Below are positions 56,960 through 64,000 of a stretch of 64,000 nucleotides of DNA, one piece after another (position 1 is the stretch's first letter; the number at the start of each line of letters is the position of its first letter). This DNA comes from Sporofaciens musculi (GTDB taxonomy: Bacteria > Bacillota > Clostridia > Lachnospirales > Lachnospiraceae), in the NCBI RefSeq assembly GCF_009830285.1, contig NZ_WUQX01000001.1:2728501-2792500 (forward strand), read 5' to 3'. The notes under the pieces are model-generated. The model was not told the origin of the DNA and made no database searches. It worked only from the letters and a program-made list of their open reading frames with translations. Position numbers and translations under genes: made by a program.

Positions 56960-58562
56960 TATTTACTCAAACTTCGCACTTGAATAAGTACCTATGCACC
57001 TTGAAAATTCAATAATAACTGACATAAAAATAGCATGAAACCGTCTGGTTTTGATATAATTGAGTTGTTCAGAAACAATCATATATCCGGAGGCTCATGC
57101 TATGAATAAAAGTATAACACAAGACAATCAAAATGATAACCAGATTTCGAAATCTATCAGAAGATTTTTTACACGGTTTCATCTTTCTTCTGCATTGAAA
57201 ACTGCTAATGCCTACAAAAAGAAGGGAATTTCTGCAGCACTGATTTTTCAGTATCTGTTTCTTTTGATATTTTCAAACAGAAGTATGTATATGAACCTGC
57301 TGATTGGAAAAGACTCACCGGATTTTGCAAAAGATACGGTTTATCGTTTTATGAAAATGCTCCAGATTAACTGGATTCGGTTCACAACGGTTTTATCCAG
57401 CCGAATCATTAGGGATGCCATTGCTCCACTTGATTCCGCAGACCGTGTCAACGTACTGATCATTGACGATTCCATGTTTGAACGTAACCGTTCCAAAAAA
57501 GTGGAACTTCTTGCAAAGGTATATGACCATGCAAAACATTGTTATAAATTTGGTTTTCGCATGCTTACATTAGGCTGGTCAGACGGAAGCACTTTTCTCC
57601 CGGTCAACAGTGTCCTTCTCTCCACCGAAAATAAAAAGAACAGAATCAATGAAGCAAAGGAAACGGATAAAAGAACGGTTGGATATAAGCGCCGTATGCT
57701 TGCTGTCAAGAAAGGAACGATCGCCATGCTGGAACTTTTAAAATCTGCTAAAAAGGCTGGTATTCCGGCTAAATACGTTCTGTTTGACAGCTGGTTCTCT
57801 TCTCCAAGCTCTCTTCATGCTGTCAAAGAAATCGGATATGATGTAATTGCAATGGTAAAGAAAACACCTAAAATGTTCTTCCGGTATAACAGCGAAGATA
57901 TGCCGCTGACAACTATTTACAAGAAAAACAGGAAACGGCGTGGACGTTCCCGGTATCTGCTTTCCGTCATGGTAGATGTTGTAAAGGAAGGAAAAACCAT
58001 CCCTGCCAAAGTGGTCTATATCCGTAACAAAAACAAGAGAAAGGAATATCTTTGTCTCATTTCCACAGACGTGAGTCTGAGTGAAGAAGAGATTATCCGC
58101 ATTTATGGAAAACGTTGGGATATTGAAGTATTCTTTAAAGTCTGCAAGAGCTATCTTAATCTAAGTAAAGAATGCAGATCCCTATCTTATGATGCAATGA
58201 CTGCCCATACAGCAATCGTTTTTACAAGATATATGATGCTTTCCCTGGAGAACCGGGAATCTAATGATACCCGTTCTATGGGGGAACTGTTTTTATACTT
58301 TTCTGATGAGATGTCTGATATCACATGGATACAGGCTTTTCAAATACTGCTTCAAATGTTCAGAACTCTGCTTGTGGATCAGATAGATATATCTGATGAA
58401 AAAATCGACGAGCTGGTAAAAGCATTTATGGATGCAATACCTGCACTTTTAAAATCGAAGCTGCAAGTGGCATAATTGACTGAACATTGACAACTAAATA
58501 CTGCCAGATATTGAATTTTCAAGGTGCATAGCTAAAATCTATGTGCGAAGTTTGAGTTATTT
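56960..58562 (+). mobile_element. IS4-family insertion sequence with target-site duplication
   Basis: The element spans 56965-58557 (1593 bp). Its imperfect terminal inverted repeats of about 50 bp begin ACTCAAACTTCGCAC (56965-56979 and complement of 58543-58557) and also share CTATGCACCTTGAAAATTC. It is flanked by TATTT at 56960-56964 and 58558-58562, a 5-bp duplication, though the target is AT-rich. It is inserted in the opposite direction to the operon, 23-27 bases into a gene. Confidence 0.9.
57102..58475 (+). CDS. IS4-family DDE transposase
   Basis: 457 residues. The IS4-type signature Y(2)R(3)E(6)K is IYGKRWDIEVFFKVCK. The first Asp motif is NVLIIDDSMFERNRSKK and the second is YVLFDSWFSSPSSL, so the DDE triad is complete and the element may still be active. 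The open frame reaches back to 57060, but GGAGG ten bases before the ATG at 57102 decides the start. Confidence 0.93.
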   Translation: MNKSITQDNQNDNQISKSIRRFFTRFHLSSALKTANAYKKKGISAALIFQYLFLLIFSNRSMYMNLLIGKDSPDFAKDTVYRFMKMLQINWIRFTTVLSSRIIRDAIAPLDSADRVNVLIIDDSMFERNRSKKVELLAKVYDHAKHCYKFGFRMLTLGWSDGSTFLPVNSVLLSTENKKNRINEAKETDKRTVGYKRRMLAVKKGTIAMLELLKSAKKAGIPAKYVLFDSWFSSPSSLHAVKEIGYDVIAMVKKTPKMFFRYNSEDMPLTTIYKKNRKRRGRSRYLLSVMVDVVKEGKTIPAKVVYIRNKNKRKEYLCLISTDVSLSEEEIIRIYGKRWDIEVFFKVCKSYLNLSKECRSLSYDAMTAHTAIVFTRYMMLSLENRESNDTRSMGELFLYFSDEMSDITWIQAFQILLQMFRTLLVDQIDISDEKIDELVKAFMDAIPALLKSKLQVA

Positions 58563-58581
58563 ATTAAATAATGAAAACTAA

Positions 58582-60207
58582 TCATCTGCACTTTTCCCTC
58601 GCAAACTTCCGGAATACCCATCCTCGTACCTGATTGGGCATCAGCACTTGAACTGTGAAGCGCTTACATATGTTTTCAGCAAATACGATGCCGCAAATCA
58701 TCCTTCTCTTAAGCATATATCTCTGCAGATAAAGCTCGCTTTCAAAATATTTCCTGCCGCCACGCCGCTTATACATATCTGTTCCCACACGTACATTTAC
58801 CAGTACCGTTCCTGTGTTCGCCATCTTACATCCCTGCCAGGCCATACGTATCCACAGGAAGTAGTCCTCATTCCAATAGAGATTCCGGTAACCGCCGGCT
58901 TTTAAAACCGCTGATTTTCTGTACATGACCGTCATATGGTTAAAGGGGCATCTTTTTTTCATGTATTCTTTTATTTCCGCATCCGTAGCAGGCACCCTTC
59001 TTTTTCCTATTTTGTTCTGTATATCGCCTGTGAATTCTTCGATATCCCCTCCGACAATATCTATATCCGGATTCTCCGCCATAATCTGTAACTGAGTTTC
59101 AAAGCGCGTCAGGACTGCAATATCATCGCTGTCCATCCTGGCAATCATCTCATTGCTGCATTGCTCCACAGCAATTTTTAAAGCATTGCCAAGTCCCTGG
59201 TTTTGGGCAAGCCTCACTTCCCTGAATAATATTCCCTGTAAGTAACAGCTTTCCCTATATTCATGGATAACCTGCACAATAGGCTCAGGAATCGGCCCGT
59301 CAACCACCAAAACAATCTCGTCCGGTTTGACCGTCTGATTGACAACGCTGTCCAACGCCTGGGCAAACCAATTTGCCTTATCCTTTCCGTATACGGACAT
59401 GACCACAGAAAAAGGCGGATATTCCTGACGCCTTATTTTCCTTTCCTGCTTAGCGCCATCGTCCATGTGTTCTGCTGCCAAGGCATTATACATCCTTCTT
59501 GCCTCCAACTGTTTTCTGTCATACTCATTCTTACTGACCTTTCCCCTGCGCAGCAGATAATCTCCAAAGTCCTCCGCTGTCGCCATATCTCCATTGGTAA
59601 TCCCCTCGTGCTTCACAAAGGATTTTAAAACGGTCTGCCAGATGAGCTCTAAGTCCCCCAAAAAGGTTATTTTTTTTATGTATTTCAAATCCCACTCCAG
59701 TTTTTCTTCCCAATCTATATTGTTACGGCCATTCACCTGGGCTAAGCCGCTTAATCCAGGACGGACCGTATGTCTTAACCTCTGTTCTTCTGTCATAAAC
59801 ACCATATCGCGGATAAGCTGAGGGCGCGGACCCAAAATCGACATATCTCCCTTAAGGATATTAAAGACCTCCGGTAACTCGTCTAGGCTGGTGCTGCGCA
59901 GCCATTTCCCAAAAGATGTCATTCTCGCTTCATCCGGCAGTAATTCGCCGTTTTCATCCCTCTCATCCGTCATAGAACGGAATTTGTACATCTTAAATAT
60001 CCGTTCACTTTTAGTCTCAGAATCCATCATCCCCGGACGAAGCTGTATAAACAAAACAGGCGAACCTAACTTCATCCGCACCAAAACTGCCACAATCCCA
60101 TACAGCCAACTAAAACAAAATAGGGCAAGACAGGAACATACGATATCGAAGCCACGCTTTACATACTTTTCATAAAAACCTTGTTTTTTCTGTGTGTACT
60201 TGTCCAT
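58582..60207 (-). CDS. Fused initiating sugar transferase and family 2 glycosyltransferase
   Basis: About 541 residues. The N-terminal part (1-215) is a bacterial sugar transferase that loads sugar-1-phosphate on undecaprenyl phosphate: helix GFDIVCSCLALFCFSWLYGI, then RIFKMYKFRSMTDERDE, LRSTSLDELPEVFNILKGDM and SILGPRP. After a linker, residues about 265-541 form a GT2 domain: FSVVMSVYGKDKANWFAQAL, EIVLVVDGPIPEP, ARMDSDDIAVLTRFETQL and WNEDYFLWIRMAWQG. The two steps are probably sequential. The ATG at 60207 is preferred over the TTG at 60225. It starts ten bases after the aminotransferase gene. Confidence 0.92.
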   Translation of the reverse strand: MDKYTQKKQGFYEKYVKRGFDIVCSCLALFCFSWLYGIVAVLVRMKLGSPVLFIQLRPGMMDSETKSERIFKMYKFRSMTDERDENGELLPDEARMTSFGKWLRSTSLDELPEVFNILKGDMSILGPRPQLIRDMVFMTEEQRLRHTVRPGLSGLAQVNGRNNIDWEEKLEWDLKYIKKITFLGDLELIWQTVLKSFVKHEGITNGDMATAEDFGDYLLRRGKVSKNEYDRKQLEARRMYNALAAEHMDDGAKQERKIRRQEYPPFSVVMSVYGKDKANWFAQALDSVVNQTVKPDEIVLVVDGPIPEPIVQVIHEYRESCYLQGILFREVRLAQNQGLGNALKIAVEQCSNEMIARMDSDDIAVLTRFETQLQIMAENPDIDIVGGDIEEFTGDIQNKIGKRRVPATDAEIKEYMKKRCPFNHMTVMYRKSAVLKAGGYRNLYWNEDYFLWIRMAWQGCKMANTGTVLVNVRVGTDMYKRRGGRKYFESELYLQRYMLKRRMICGIVFAENICKRFTVQVLMPNQVRGWVFRKFAREKCR

Positions 60208-60217
60208 AACTGACGCC

Positions 60218-61477
60218 TCATTCAAAACAAGCCCTGATTACTTCGATAATCCGATTCTGTTCTTCCTCCGTCATCTTTACATGGCTTGGAAGGCACAGTC
60301 CCCGATTGAAAATATCCATTCCAACATCCAAACTGCTGCTTCCCAAACAGGAACCCTCCCTGCCGATAAACTCGTTTCTCCTGTAGATTGGCTGCATATG
60401 CATCGGTTTCCAGATTGGCCGCCCTTCCGCACGGATGAAGCCCATTGCTTCGAGAATTTCCGTAGGACAACTCTTGCCATGCTCTGGTACATAACAACTA
60501 TCCCGTTCTCCCCGTACCTGCCTGCACATGGCTTCCGGTTTAATGAGCATACATGACAGCCAAAAGTTCGGCTCACTGTTCTTTTCGTCATATGGATTCA
60601 TGGATACAGGCAGCCCTTCAAGCCCCTTTTTATATCTTTCATAAATCCTCTTTTTCAATGCAATATGTTCTTCAAGATATGGAAACTGCCCTCTTAACAC
60701 TCCGGCAACTACATTGCTCATACGGTAGTTATATCCTAATTCCTCGTGCTGATACCACGGCGCATCTTCTCTGCTCTGTGTACTCCATTTCTTTACCTTC
60801 CTGCTTGCCTCAAAAGAATTTGTCACCAGCATACCGCCGGCTGTGCCTGTTATGATTTTGTTTCCATTGGCTGACAGACACCCTGCCATCCCCAAAGACC
60901 CCGTTTGCCTTCCCCGATATACCGCGCCGAAAGACTCTGCCGCATCTTCTATCATAACCGCGCCGTTTTTGTCGCAGACAGCTTTTATTTCATCCATCTT
61001 TGCAGGCGTCCCATAAAGATGGGCTATCACAACAATTTTTACCTCCGGATAAAGCTTGAAAGCTTTTGCCAATGCCTCAGGGTCCATATTCCAGGTCTCA
61101 TACTCTGTATCAATGAAAACAGGGATTCCTCCTTCGTAGACAATGGGATTGCATGAGGCGTCAAAAGTACAGTCACTGCAAAAAACTTTTTTCTGGAACA
61201 GGGCGCCAAATCCGATCTTCGGCTTTCCATAGACAGCCTCTCCAGCCAGCTTCAAGGCCATGTGTAGTGCGGCTGTCCCGGCAGACAAGCCAACGCAATA
61301 CTTTACTCCAATCTTCCCTGCCGTAAGCCGTTCCACTTCTTCGATATTCTTTCCTGCCGTGGTCATCCAGTTTGTTTCATAAGCCTCTGTCATATAGGTT
61401 TGTTCCGGCCCGTGCATAAACGGCTTTGCAAGCCATACTTTTTCCTCAAACGGCCTATAATTCTTATTTACAAACAT
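60218..61477 (-). CDS. DegT/DnrJ/EryC1/StrS-family aminotransferase
   Basis: 419 residues. It has GLSAGTAALHMALKLAG, AHLYGTPAKMDEIKAVCDKN, VMIEDAAESFGAVYRGRQTG and the PLP-lysine region SANGNKIITGTAGGMLVT. Such enzymes transaminate 4-keto or 3-keto nucleotide sugars. The neighbouring PglC-like initiating transferase fits a role in an amino-sugar such as a bacillosamine-type residue. No dehydratase gene is visible in this window, so the keto substrate must come from elsewhere. Confidence 0.92.
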   Translation of the reverse strand: MFVNKNYRPFEEKVWLAKPFMHGPEQTYMTEAYETNWMTTAGKNIEEVERLTAGKIGVKYCVGLSAGTAALHMALKLAGEAVYGKPKIGFGALFQKKVFCSDCTFDASCNPIVYEGGIPVFIDTEYETWNMDPEALAKAFKLYPEVKIVVIAHLYGTPAKMDEIKAVCDKNGAVMIEDAAESFGAVYRGRQTGSLGMAGCLSANGNKIITGTAGGMLVTNSFEASRKVKKWSTQSREDAPWYQHEELGYNYRMSNVVAGVLRGQFPYLEEHIALKKRIYERYKKGLEGLPVSMNPYDEKNSEPNFWLSCMLIKPEAMCRQVRGERDSCYVPEHGKSCPTEILEAMGFIRAEGRPIWKPMHMQPIYRRNEFIGREGSCLGSSSLDVGMDIFNRGLCLPSHVKMTEEEQNRIIEVIRACFE

Positions 61478-61526
61478 AATTATTTTCTCTCCCTTTTACC
61501 CACAAAAATAAGAAGGTCATCCCTTC

Positions 61527-62048
61527 TCAGTTTGCTTCCCTGTCTTCTTTTAGTTTTATCCCCAGGTAAATCTTCCTCTTCTCCCCTAAAAACTCCTGTT
61601 CCACACAGACATAACGTTTCCGGAGCCTCTGCCTGACTACATGTCTTAGATACACTCCCACAGCGCCGTCTGCACTCACAATCGTCCCTTCTTCATCCAC
61701 CTCAACCAAAGACCGCCGAACGATATGCTCTTGATTCTGTACATTTTTTAAAAATATTTCTTCTTCCTTTGACACGCAAAAAAATGTATCTTCTTCATCA
61801 CTCAGCAGCTTTGTAAGCTTCGGAACCCGTTTTAACTCCAAATACATCTGCCTGGGGCTGTCTGTCACTACAAAAATATATGCCGGAAACAAGGGACGTA
61901 AGAATGTCTCATATCCTTTTTCCGTCTTTCTGGCACATTCTCTATTCATACAAAAACATTCTTTATAATGCTTTTTGGAAATCATTTTCTCAATTAATCC
62001 TACCAGTTTTTCTTCATCCCCTGTTCGGGTCTGAATTACATACCACAT
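61527..62048 (-). CDS. loaP: NusG paralogue, LoaP-type processive antiterminator (second of two)
   Basis: 173 residues. The NGN domain starts MWYVIQTRTGDEEKLVGLIE and has TFLRPLFPAYIFVVTDS. A linker leads to a KOW-like C-terminal domain (GTIVSADGAVGVYLRH, KIYLGIKLKED). LoaP-family proteins of Firmicutes bind RNA polymerase and a leader RNA to allow transcription of long biosynthetic operons. GAGGTGATGA precedes the ATG. It is the second gene of the 19-kb operon, behind a 271-base structured leader. Confidence 0.9.
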   Translation of the reverse strand: MWYVIQTRTGDEEKLVGLIEKMISKKHYKECFCMNRECARKTEKGYETFLRPLFPAYIFVVTDSPRQMYLELKRVPKLTKLLSDEEDTFFCVSKEEEIFLKNVQNQEHIVRRSLVEVDEEGTIVSADGAVGVYLRHVVRQRLRKRYVCVEQEFLGEKRKIYLGIKLKEDREAN

Positions 62049-62319
62049 TTCATCACCTCTTTACAGGTTTTTCTTATAAAAATGTATACCCAAAGGGCAT
62101 CCCGTAATCCATGCCCCTAGCGGGGCGGGCGGACTGCGTCCATTAAGGTATGCTTCGCCATATCCACAGCTAAAAAAGCTCTGAACTCTTTTTTTGCACC
62201 ATTATTACAGACTCCCACCAAATCATGGCACTAACCACAACCTGATTTTCTGAACCTGTTTTTGTTGCTTCTTTCCTAATGTGCCGACACATTTACTTTC
62301 AGACAAATGACGCAGCACA
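62049..62319 (-). promoter_or_regulatory. Structured leader between the two NusG paralogues
   Basis: On the minus strand the RNA has GGACGCAGTCC, a GCCCC/GGGGC hairpin with a GCTA loop, and GGGCAT/ATGCCC sharing the same G run, so the last two are mutually exclusive. ATACC/GGTAT can close the whole (about 62151-62085). A weak AAAAAAG/CTTTTTT hairpin lies upstream (about 62195-62172). It is a candidate recognition site for one of the NusG paralogues or an attenuator. No open frame is convincing here. Confidence 0.5.
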
Positions 62320-62835
62320 CTAGTTTTTCTCTACAATCTCAAGCCCTGCCAGAATACTTCCAGACACAGAACCTTCCGGCGGTTTCAACCTTGCCAGCCG
62401 CTTATGCCTGTCAATCCGGCAGATTCTTTCCTCCATTCCCTGCAAGGGGCCTTCTGTAATCAGGGTAACTCCATCCCGTATAACGCCTTTCGACATACCA
62501 AGATGGCGCGCTTCTTTGCACAAAGAGGTTAAGAATAATTCTTCCTTCTTCTGGACATGGAGAATCGCTTTTTTCTCTTGGAGGAAATTCTCCACTCCTT
62601 TATGTTGCTGCCATTCTTCTGCCAGCGCTTTTTCGTTATCACTTTCCAGAAATACATAACCTGGAAACATCAACTGTTTTTCTACATGCCATTTTCCTTG
62701 GAACTTACGCATTCTGTCATAAGTGAAAATAAATGCGTCCTTTAACGCTGCCTTGGACATGTTTCGTTTGAAGGAGTTTAGAATCTTCCGTTCATTTTGT
62801 CTTGGACAATAAAGCAGATACCAGATATCAATCAC
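62320..62835 (-). CDS. NusG paralogue, LoaP-like (first of two)
   Basis: 171 residues. The NGN domain has IWYLLYCPRQNERKILNSFK and WHVEKQLMFPGYVFLESD. The KOW domain has GVTLITEGPLQGMEERICRI and DRHKRLARLK. It resembles LoaP and RfaH-like specialised NusG proteins. The start is GTG at 62835 with AAGGA very close, only 13 bases after the left inverted repeat of the promoter element. It is the first gene of the operon and depends directly on the orientation of that element. Confidence 0.88.
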   Translation of the reverse strand: MIDIWYLLYCPRQNERKILNSFKRNMSKAALKDAFIFTYDRMRKFQGKWHVEKQLMFPGYVFLESDNEKALAEEWQQHKGVENFLQEKKAILHVQKKEELFLTSLCKEARHLGMSKGVIRDGVTLITEGPLQGMEERICRIDRHKRLARLKPPEGSVSGSILAGLEIVEKN

Positions 62836-62840
62836 TTCCT

Positions 62841-63085
62841 TCGCAGAGTAAGATACTCTGCGAAAATTTTGGGGTAAAATTTATAGATAATTAAATGATT
62901 TTCAAAGATAAATACAGTTCTTTTTGATAATAGACTCAAACACATAGACTTTTTTGTTTGATTTTCTTTTGTGATTTTGCAACAAATTTTTACAAAAGTA
63001 AATTAAGTGTTGATTTATTAGTTTTAGGTGGTTATAATAATTATGCTGTTAAAGCAAAAAAATCGCAGAGTATCTTACTCTGCGA
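62841..63085. repeat. Putative invertible promoter element bounded by 23-bp inverted repeats
   Basis: The repeat at 62841-62863 (TCGCAGAGTA, AGA, TACTCTGCGA) recurs in perfect inverted orientation at 63063-63085 (same arms, central TCT). The 199 bases between them contain a strong promoter pointing to the right, away from the operon. Inversion would point it at the first NusG gene. Each repeat is itself a 10-bp hairpin; the right one, with a T-run, can also serve as a terminator. Inversion has not been shown. Confidence 0.65.
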
Positions 63086-63097
63086 TTTTTATAATTA
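62942..63097. repeat. 154-bp direct repeat, copy 2 (right end of the polysaccharide locus)
   Basis: Nearly identical to 43413-43566 and in the same orientation. It overlaps the right two thirds of the putative invertible element, including its promoter and the right inverted repeat. The sequences match from ACATAGAC to ATAATTA. Confidence 0.95.
63010..63038 (+). promoter_or_regulatory. Strong sigma-A promoter pointing away from the operon
   Basis: TTGATT (63010-63015), a 17-bp spacer and TATAAT (63033-63038). In this orientation the transcript would begin near 63045 and meet a 10-bp hairpin with a T-run (63063-63090), giving a product of only about 45 bases. On the opposite strand only weaker promoters are seen (TTGAGT-17-TGTATT and TTGAAA-16-TAAATT, between 62866 and 62940). 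Confidence 0.75.
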
Positions 63098-63120
63098 AAA
63101 ACATCCCCATGCATTTGAAA

Positions 63121-64000
63121 TTACCTCTTGATATCATAGTTCATATTCACCAGATTACGGATGGATTCTACATCATCTGTAATATTCCCGTCTCCATGGA
63201 TGGTGTGCTTAATCACACTGCTGGCCACCGCAAAGTTTGCCATGTCCAACGGTTCATAATGATTCATTATTGCATAGAGCAGTCCGCTGGCAAACGCGTC
63301 TCCGCCGCCCACCCGATCCAGGATATGAAAGGTGAAGCGTTTACTCTCGAACGTGCGTCCCTGATACCAGATATAAGCCATGAGGCTGTTCTCGCTTCCG
63401 CTGTGGACAAAACGGACATGGCGGGCAATACATTTCAAATTTGGATAGCGTTCCACAAATTTCCGGAATACTTTATCCTGCTGCTCATAGCCTGGCTGCA
63501 GGGGCAGTCCGTCCTTCCAGTCGCCTTTCCCATAGTTTTCCTCATCCTTCCAAAGGTGATACGGCTCAATGCCCAACAATACATCTACATAGGGCAAACA
63601 TTGGGTGCAGTAGCCGCGAGCCTCCTCCCAGGTCCAAAGCTTGCTGCGGAAATTGCCGTCAAAGCTGACGGTCAGTCCCTTTTTCTTCGCTTTCTTCAGG
63701 CATCTGAGAACAAATTGTGCGCAGCTCTTTGACAGAGCCGGCGTTATGCCGCTGAGATGAAGCCAGCCAAAACCTTCCAGCAGCGCGTCCAGATCCACTT
63801 TGGAAAAGTCATATTCCGTAATGGCGCTGTGCCGCCGGTCATAGGTGACTTTACTGGGACGGATGCCATAGCCCGTTTCCAGATAATAACTTCCCAACCG
63901 ATGGGACGGTGTTTCCTCTTGCGTGGAGAAAATAACCGGAGCGCAGTGAACATCATTAGCGCGAAGCATCCGCACAGCGCTTTTACCCAGAGAATTATTT
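63121..64000 (-). CDS. kdgK: PfkB-family sugar kinase, probably 2-keto-3-deoxygluconate kinase (5' end outside window)
   Basis: The frame is open to the window edge, reading NNSLGKSAVRMLRAND before the first listed Met, so the N-terminus is outside. HLSGITPALSKSC, VSFDGNFRSKLWTWEEAR and the C-terminal FHILDRVGGGDAFASGLLYA, the PfkB signature with the catalytic Asp, identify a ribokinase-type enzyme; the first two resemble KdgK. It makes KDPG from KDG for sugar-acid catabolism. It ends 36 bases before the right inverted repeat, which can act as its terminator. Confidence 0.87.
   Translation of the reverse strand, partial: NNSLGKSAVRMLRANDVHCAPVIFSTQEETPSHRLGSYYLETGYGIRPSKVTYDRRHSAITEYDFSKVDLDALLEGFGWLHLSGITPALSKSCAQFVLRCLKKAKKKGLTVSFDGNFRSKLWTWEEARGYCTQCLPYVDVLLGIEPYHLWKDEENYGKGDWKDGLPLQPGYEQQDKVFRKFVERYPNLKCIARHVRFVHSGSENSLMAYIWYQGRTFESKRFTFHILDRVGGGDAFASGLLYAIMNHYEPLDMANFAVASSVIKHTIHGDGNITDDVESIRNLVNMNYDIKR

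Larger units (their letters stand above)
55776..58585 (-). pseudogene. CDP-glycerol glycerophosphotransferase interrupted by an IS4-family element
   Basis: The body (55776-56964) encodes a TagF-like enzyme: TWLICEEPYEARDNGYHFFR, QHGITKDMAEWL, ILIMPTWRNWF, NHNLKVVFFLH and TDYSSVFFDMVYMKKPVIFY. It transfers glycerol phosphate to a lipid-linked acceptor. Removing the IS and one 5-bp duplication restores MISFHYLINKIKDVKIKDYF and then SVFP. The original ATG (58585-58583) overlaps the previous gene's stop as ATGA. After insertion, translation could restart only at the internal ATG at 56915, losing 24 residues, and would need a new promoter or transcription across the element. Confidence 0.88.

Noticed and set aside
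43532..63085. Three copies of the TCGCAGAGTA/TACTCTGCGA hairpin read as a CRISPR or REP array
   Set aside because: There are only three copies, with no regular spacing or spacers; two belong to the putative inversion element and one to its repeat copy.

Overview
The window looks like chromosome of a gut-type Clostridia, most likely Lachnospiraceae. The support is the gene content: TTG/GTG starts behind strong AGGAGG sites, bacterial GlnRS, a ParB-like/BMP fusion, a CopA with a CopZ-like tail, CsoR, PD-(D/E)XK AAA-ATPases and LoaP-type NusG paralogues. No species is claimed. Most genes lie on the minus strand.

Layout. 1-1.1 kb: a class B sortase (cut by the window edge) diverges from a small XRE regulator across a consensus promoter overlapped by a perfect palindrome. 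1.1-10 kb: M23 peptidase, glycogen phosphorylase, YajC, Tgt, an L,D-transpeptidase and, on the plus strand, chorismate synthase. 10-15 kb: a Fic remnant, an esterase, and an ECF sigma / membrane protein / ABC transporter operon. 15-26 kb: an ABM protein, carAB with a structured leader, a transglutaminase-like protein, cardiolipin synthase, a phosphoesterase, a ParB-like/BMP fusion and a GNAT protein. 26-31 kb: a copper locus (CsoR, frameshifted CopA with an internally startable CopZ), TrmO and Nfo. 31-40.7 kb: an MacB/FtsX-type ABC transporter with an XRE regulator, a GH25-LysM lysozyme, a MocR-type regulator lacking the PLP lysine, GlnRS, a Nudix protein and tRNA-Thr(GGT).

40.8-63.1 kb is the accessory part: two surface-polysaccharide loci. 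The left one (40.8-43.4 kb) is a wreck: an acyltransferase fragment and a DUF2264 gene with three frameshifts fused in frame to a flippase that has lost its N-terminus. The right one (43.6-62.8 kb) is a long minus-strand operon. It begins with two tandem NusG/LoaP paralogues, then carries an aminotransferase, initiating sugar transferase, glycosyltransferases, EpsG-type polymerase, pyruvyltransferase, flippase and UDP-GlcNAc 2-epimerase, and ends with an AAA-ATPase. An IS4-family element has split the start of its CDP-glycerol glycerophosphotransferase gene. Two further genes are out of frame at G tracts.

The most interesting structure lies just upstream of that operon. A strong promoter (TTGATT, 17 bp, TATAAT) sits between two perfect 23-bp inverted repeats (62841-62863 and 63063-63085) and points away from the operon, into a terminator-like hairpin. 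This is the architecture expected of an invertible, phase-variable promoter caught in the OFF orientation. A 154-bp, nearly identical direct repeat of the promoter half lies at the other end of the operon (43413-43566), where it also supplies a terminator. The 19.5-kb locus is therefore bracketed by direct repeats and could be lost or exchanged by recombination. Inversion itself is inferred from sequence, and no recombinase gene is visible in the window.

Several genes are frameshifted at homopolymers (copA twice, DUF2264 three times, one glycosyltransferase, one acyltransferase). Sequencing error must be excluded before any is treated as decay or phase variation.
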